A DNA stretch of 6,603 bases. Source: Alistipes sp. (GTDB lineage Bacteria; Bacteroidota; Bacteroidia; Bacteroidales; Rikenellaceae). Location of the stretch: NCBI GenBank assembly GCA_029051915.1, contig JAIDKM010000381.1, positions 1 to 6,603 on the forward strand. Direction: 5' to 3'. Positions 6,530-6,603 of the stretch are shown piece after piece. Positions within the stretch are counted from its first letter, which is position 1; every line of letters begins with the position of its first letter. The position numbers and the translations under genes are program-made. The notes below the pieces were generated by a model. The model was not told the origin of the DNA and did no database searches. It saw only the letters and a list, made by a program, of their open reading frames with translations.

Positions 6530-6603
6530 GGAGAGATGCCGGAGTGGTCGATCGGGCCGCACTCGAAATGCGGTGTACGGGCAACTGTACCGGGGGTTCG
6601 AAT
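6530..6603 (+). tRNA. tRNA-Ser (anticodon CGA), 3' end cut by the window
   Basis: This tRNA decodes the serine codon UCG. The acceptor 5' strand is GGAGAGA (6530-6536), followed by T8 and a D arm with GAGTGG. The anticodon stem CCGCA/TGCGG (6557-6561, 6569-6573) encloses the 7-base loop CTCGAAA with anticodon CGA at 6564-6566. The long variable arm that marks serine as a class II tRNA is a 6-bp stem (6575-6580 with 6585-6590, one G-U pair) capped by a GCAA tetraloop. The T arm begins with GGGGG and the loop TTCGAAT, where the window ends. The missing part should contain CCCCC and the acceptor 3' strand TCTCTCC. Identity is secure from anticodon and variable arm. Confidence 0.96.

Noticed and set aside
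6348..6584. 78-codon - strand ORF overlapping the tRNA
   Set aside because: It overlaps a clear tRNA gene and AT-rich promoter DNA, and its product has no recognisable feature.
6410..6603. tRNA-associated integration site or mobile element end
   Set aside because: tRNA-Ser genes are common integration targets, but the 3' end where an attachment site would lie is outside the window, and no integrase or repeat of the tRNA end is present.

Overview
The window reads as part of a chromosome from a GC-rich member of the Bacteroidales, most likely an Alistipes-like (Rikenellaceae) gut bacterium. This placement is an inference. It rests on the promoter boxes of the TAnnTTTG type used by Bacteroidetes sigma factors, the absence of clear Shine-Dalgarno sequences before the genes, the Bacteroidetes style of the DsbD and FadL-like proteins, and GC-rich coding sequence set against AT-rich intergenic DNA. 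No mobile element, CRISPR array, phage gene or recognised defence gene is visible.

Layout: (1) The 3' part of a dsbD gene runs on the + strand up to 1814; its N-terminus is cut off by the window edge. It ends at a strong bidirectional terminator hairpin (1834-1867). (2) The remaining protein genes lie on the - strand and converge on that terminator. In transcription order they are a 372-residue lipoprotein (6064 to 4946), a 573-residue FadL/OmpP1-type outer-membrane beta-barrel (4924 to 3203), a 310-residue EamA/DMT-family inner-membrane transporter (3180 to 2248), and, after a 148-base gap, a 70-residue lysine-rich small protein (2099 to 1887). The first three are only 21 and 22 bases apart and look like one operon. 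(3) An AT-rich intergenic region of 465 bases (6065-6529) holds a candidate - strand promoter for that operon, a possible 40-codon leader ORF, and a + strand promoter with an adjoining palindrome. (4) A class II tRNA-Ser with anticodon CGA starts at 6530 and is cut by the window end within its T loop.

How the genes may work together: DsbD carries electrons across the inner membrane to periplasmic thiol proteins. The - strand cluster is an envelope cluster: a surface or periplasm-facing lipoprotein with a coiled coil and a low-complexity tail, an outer-membrane channel for hydrophobic compounds, and an inner-membrane metabolite carrier. The channel and the carrier could act in sequence on one substrate, but nothing in the sequence names it. 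The window looks mostly like ordinary core genome. The least explained parts are the lipoprotein, the small basic protein, the operon leader and the structured region in front of the tRNA.
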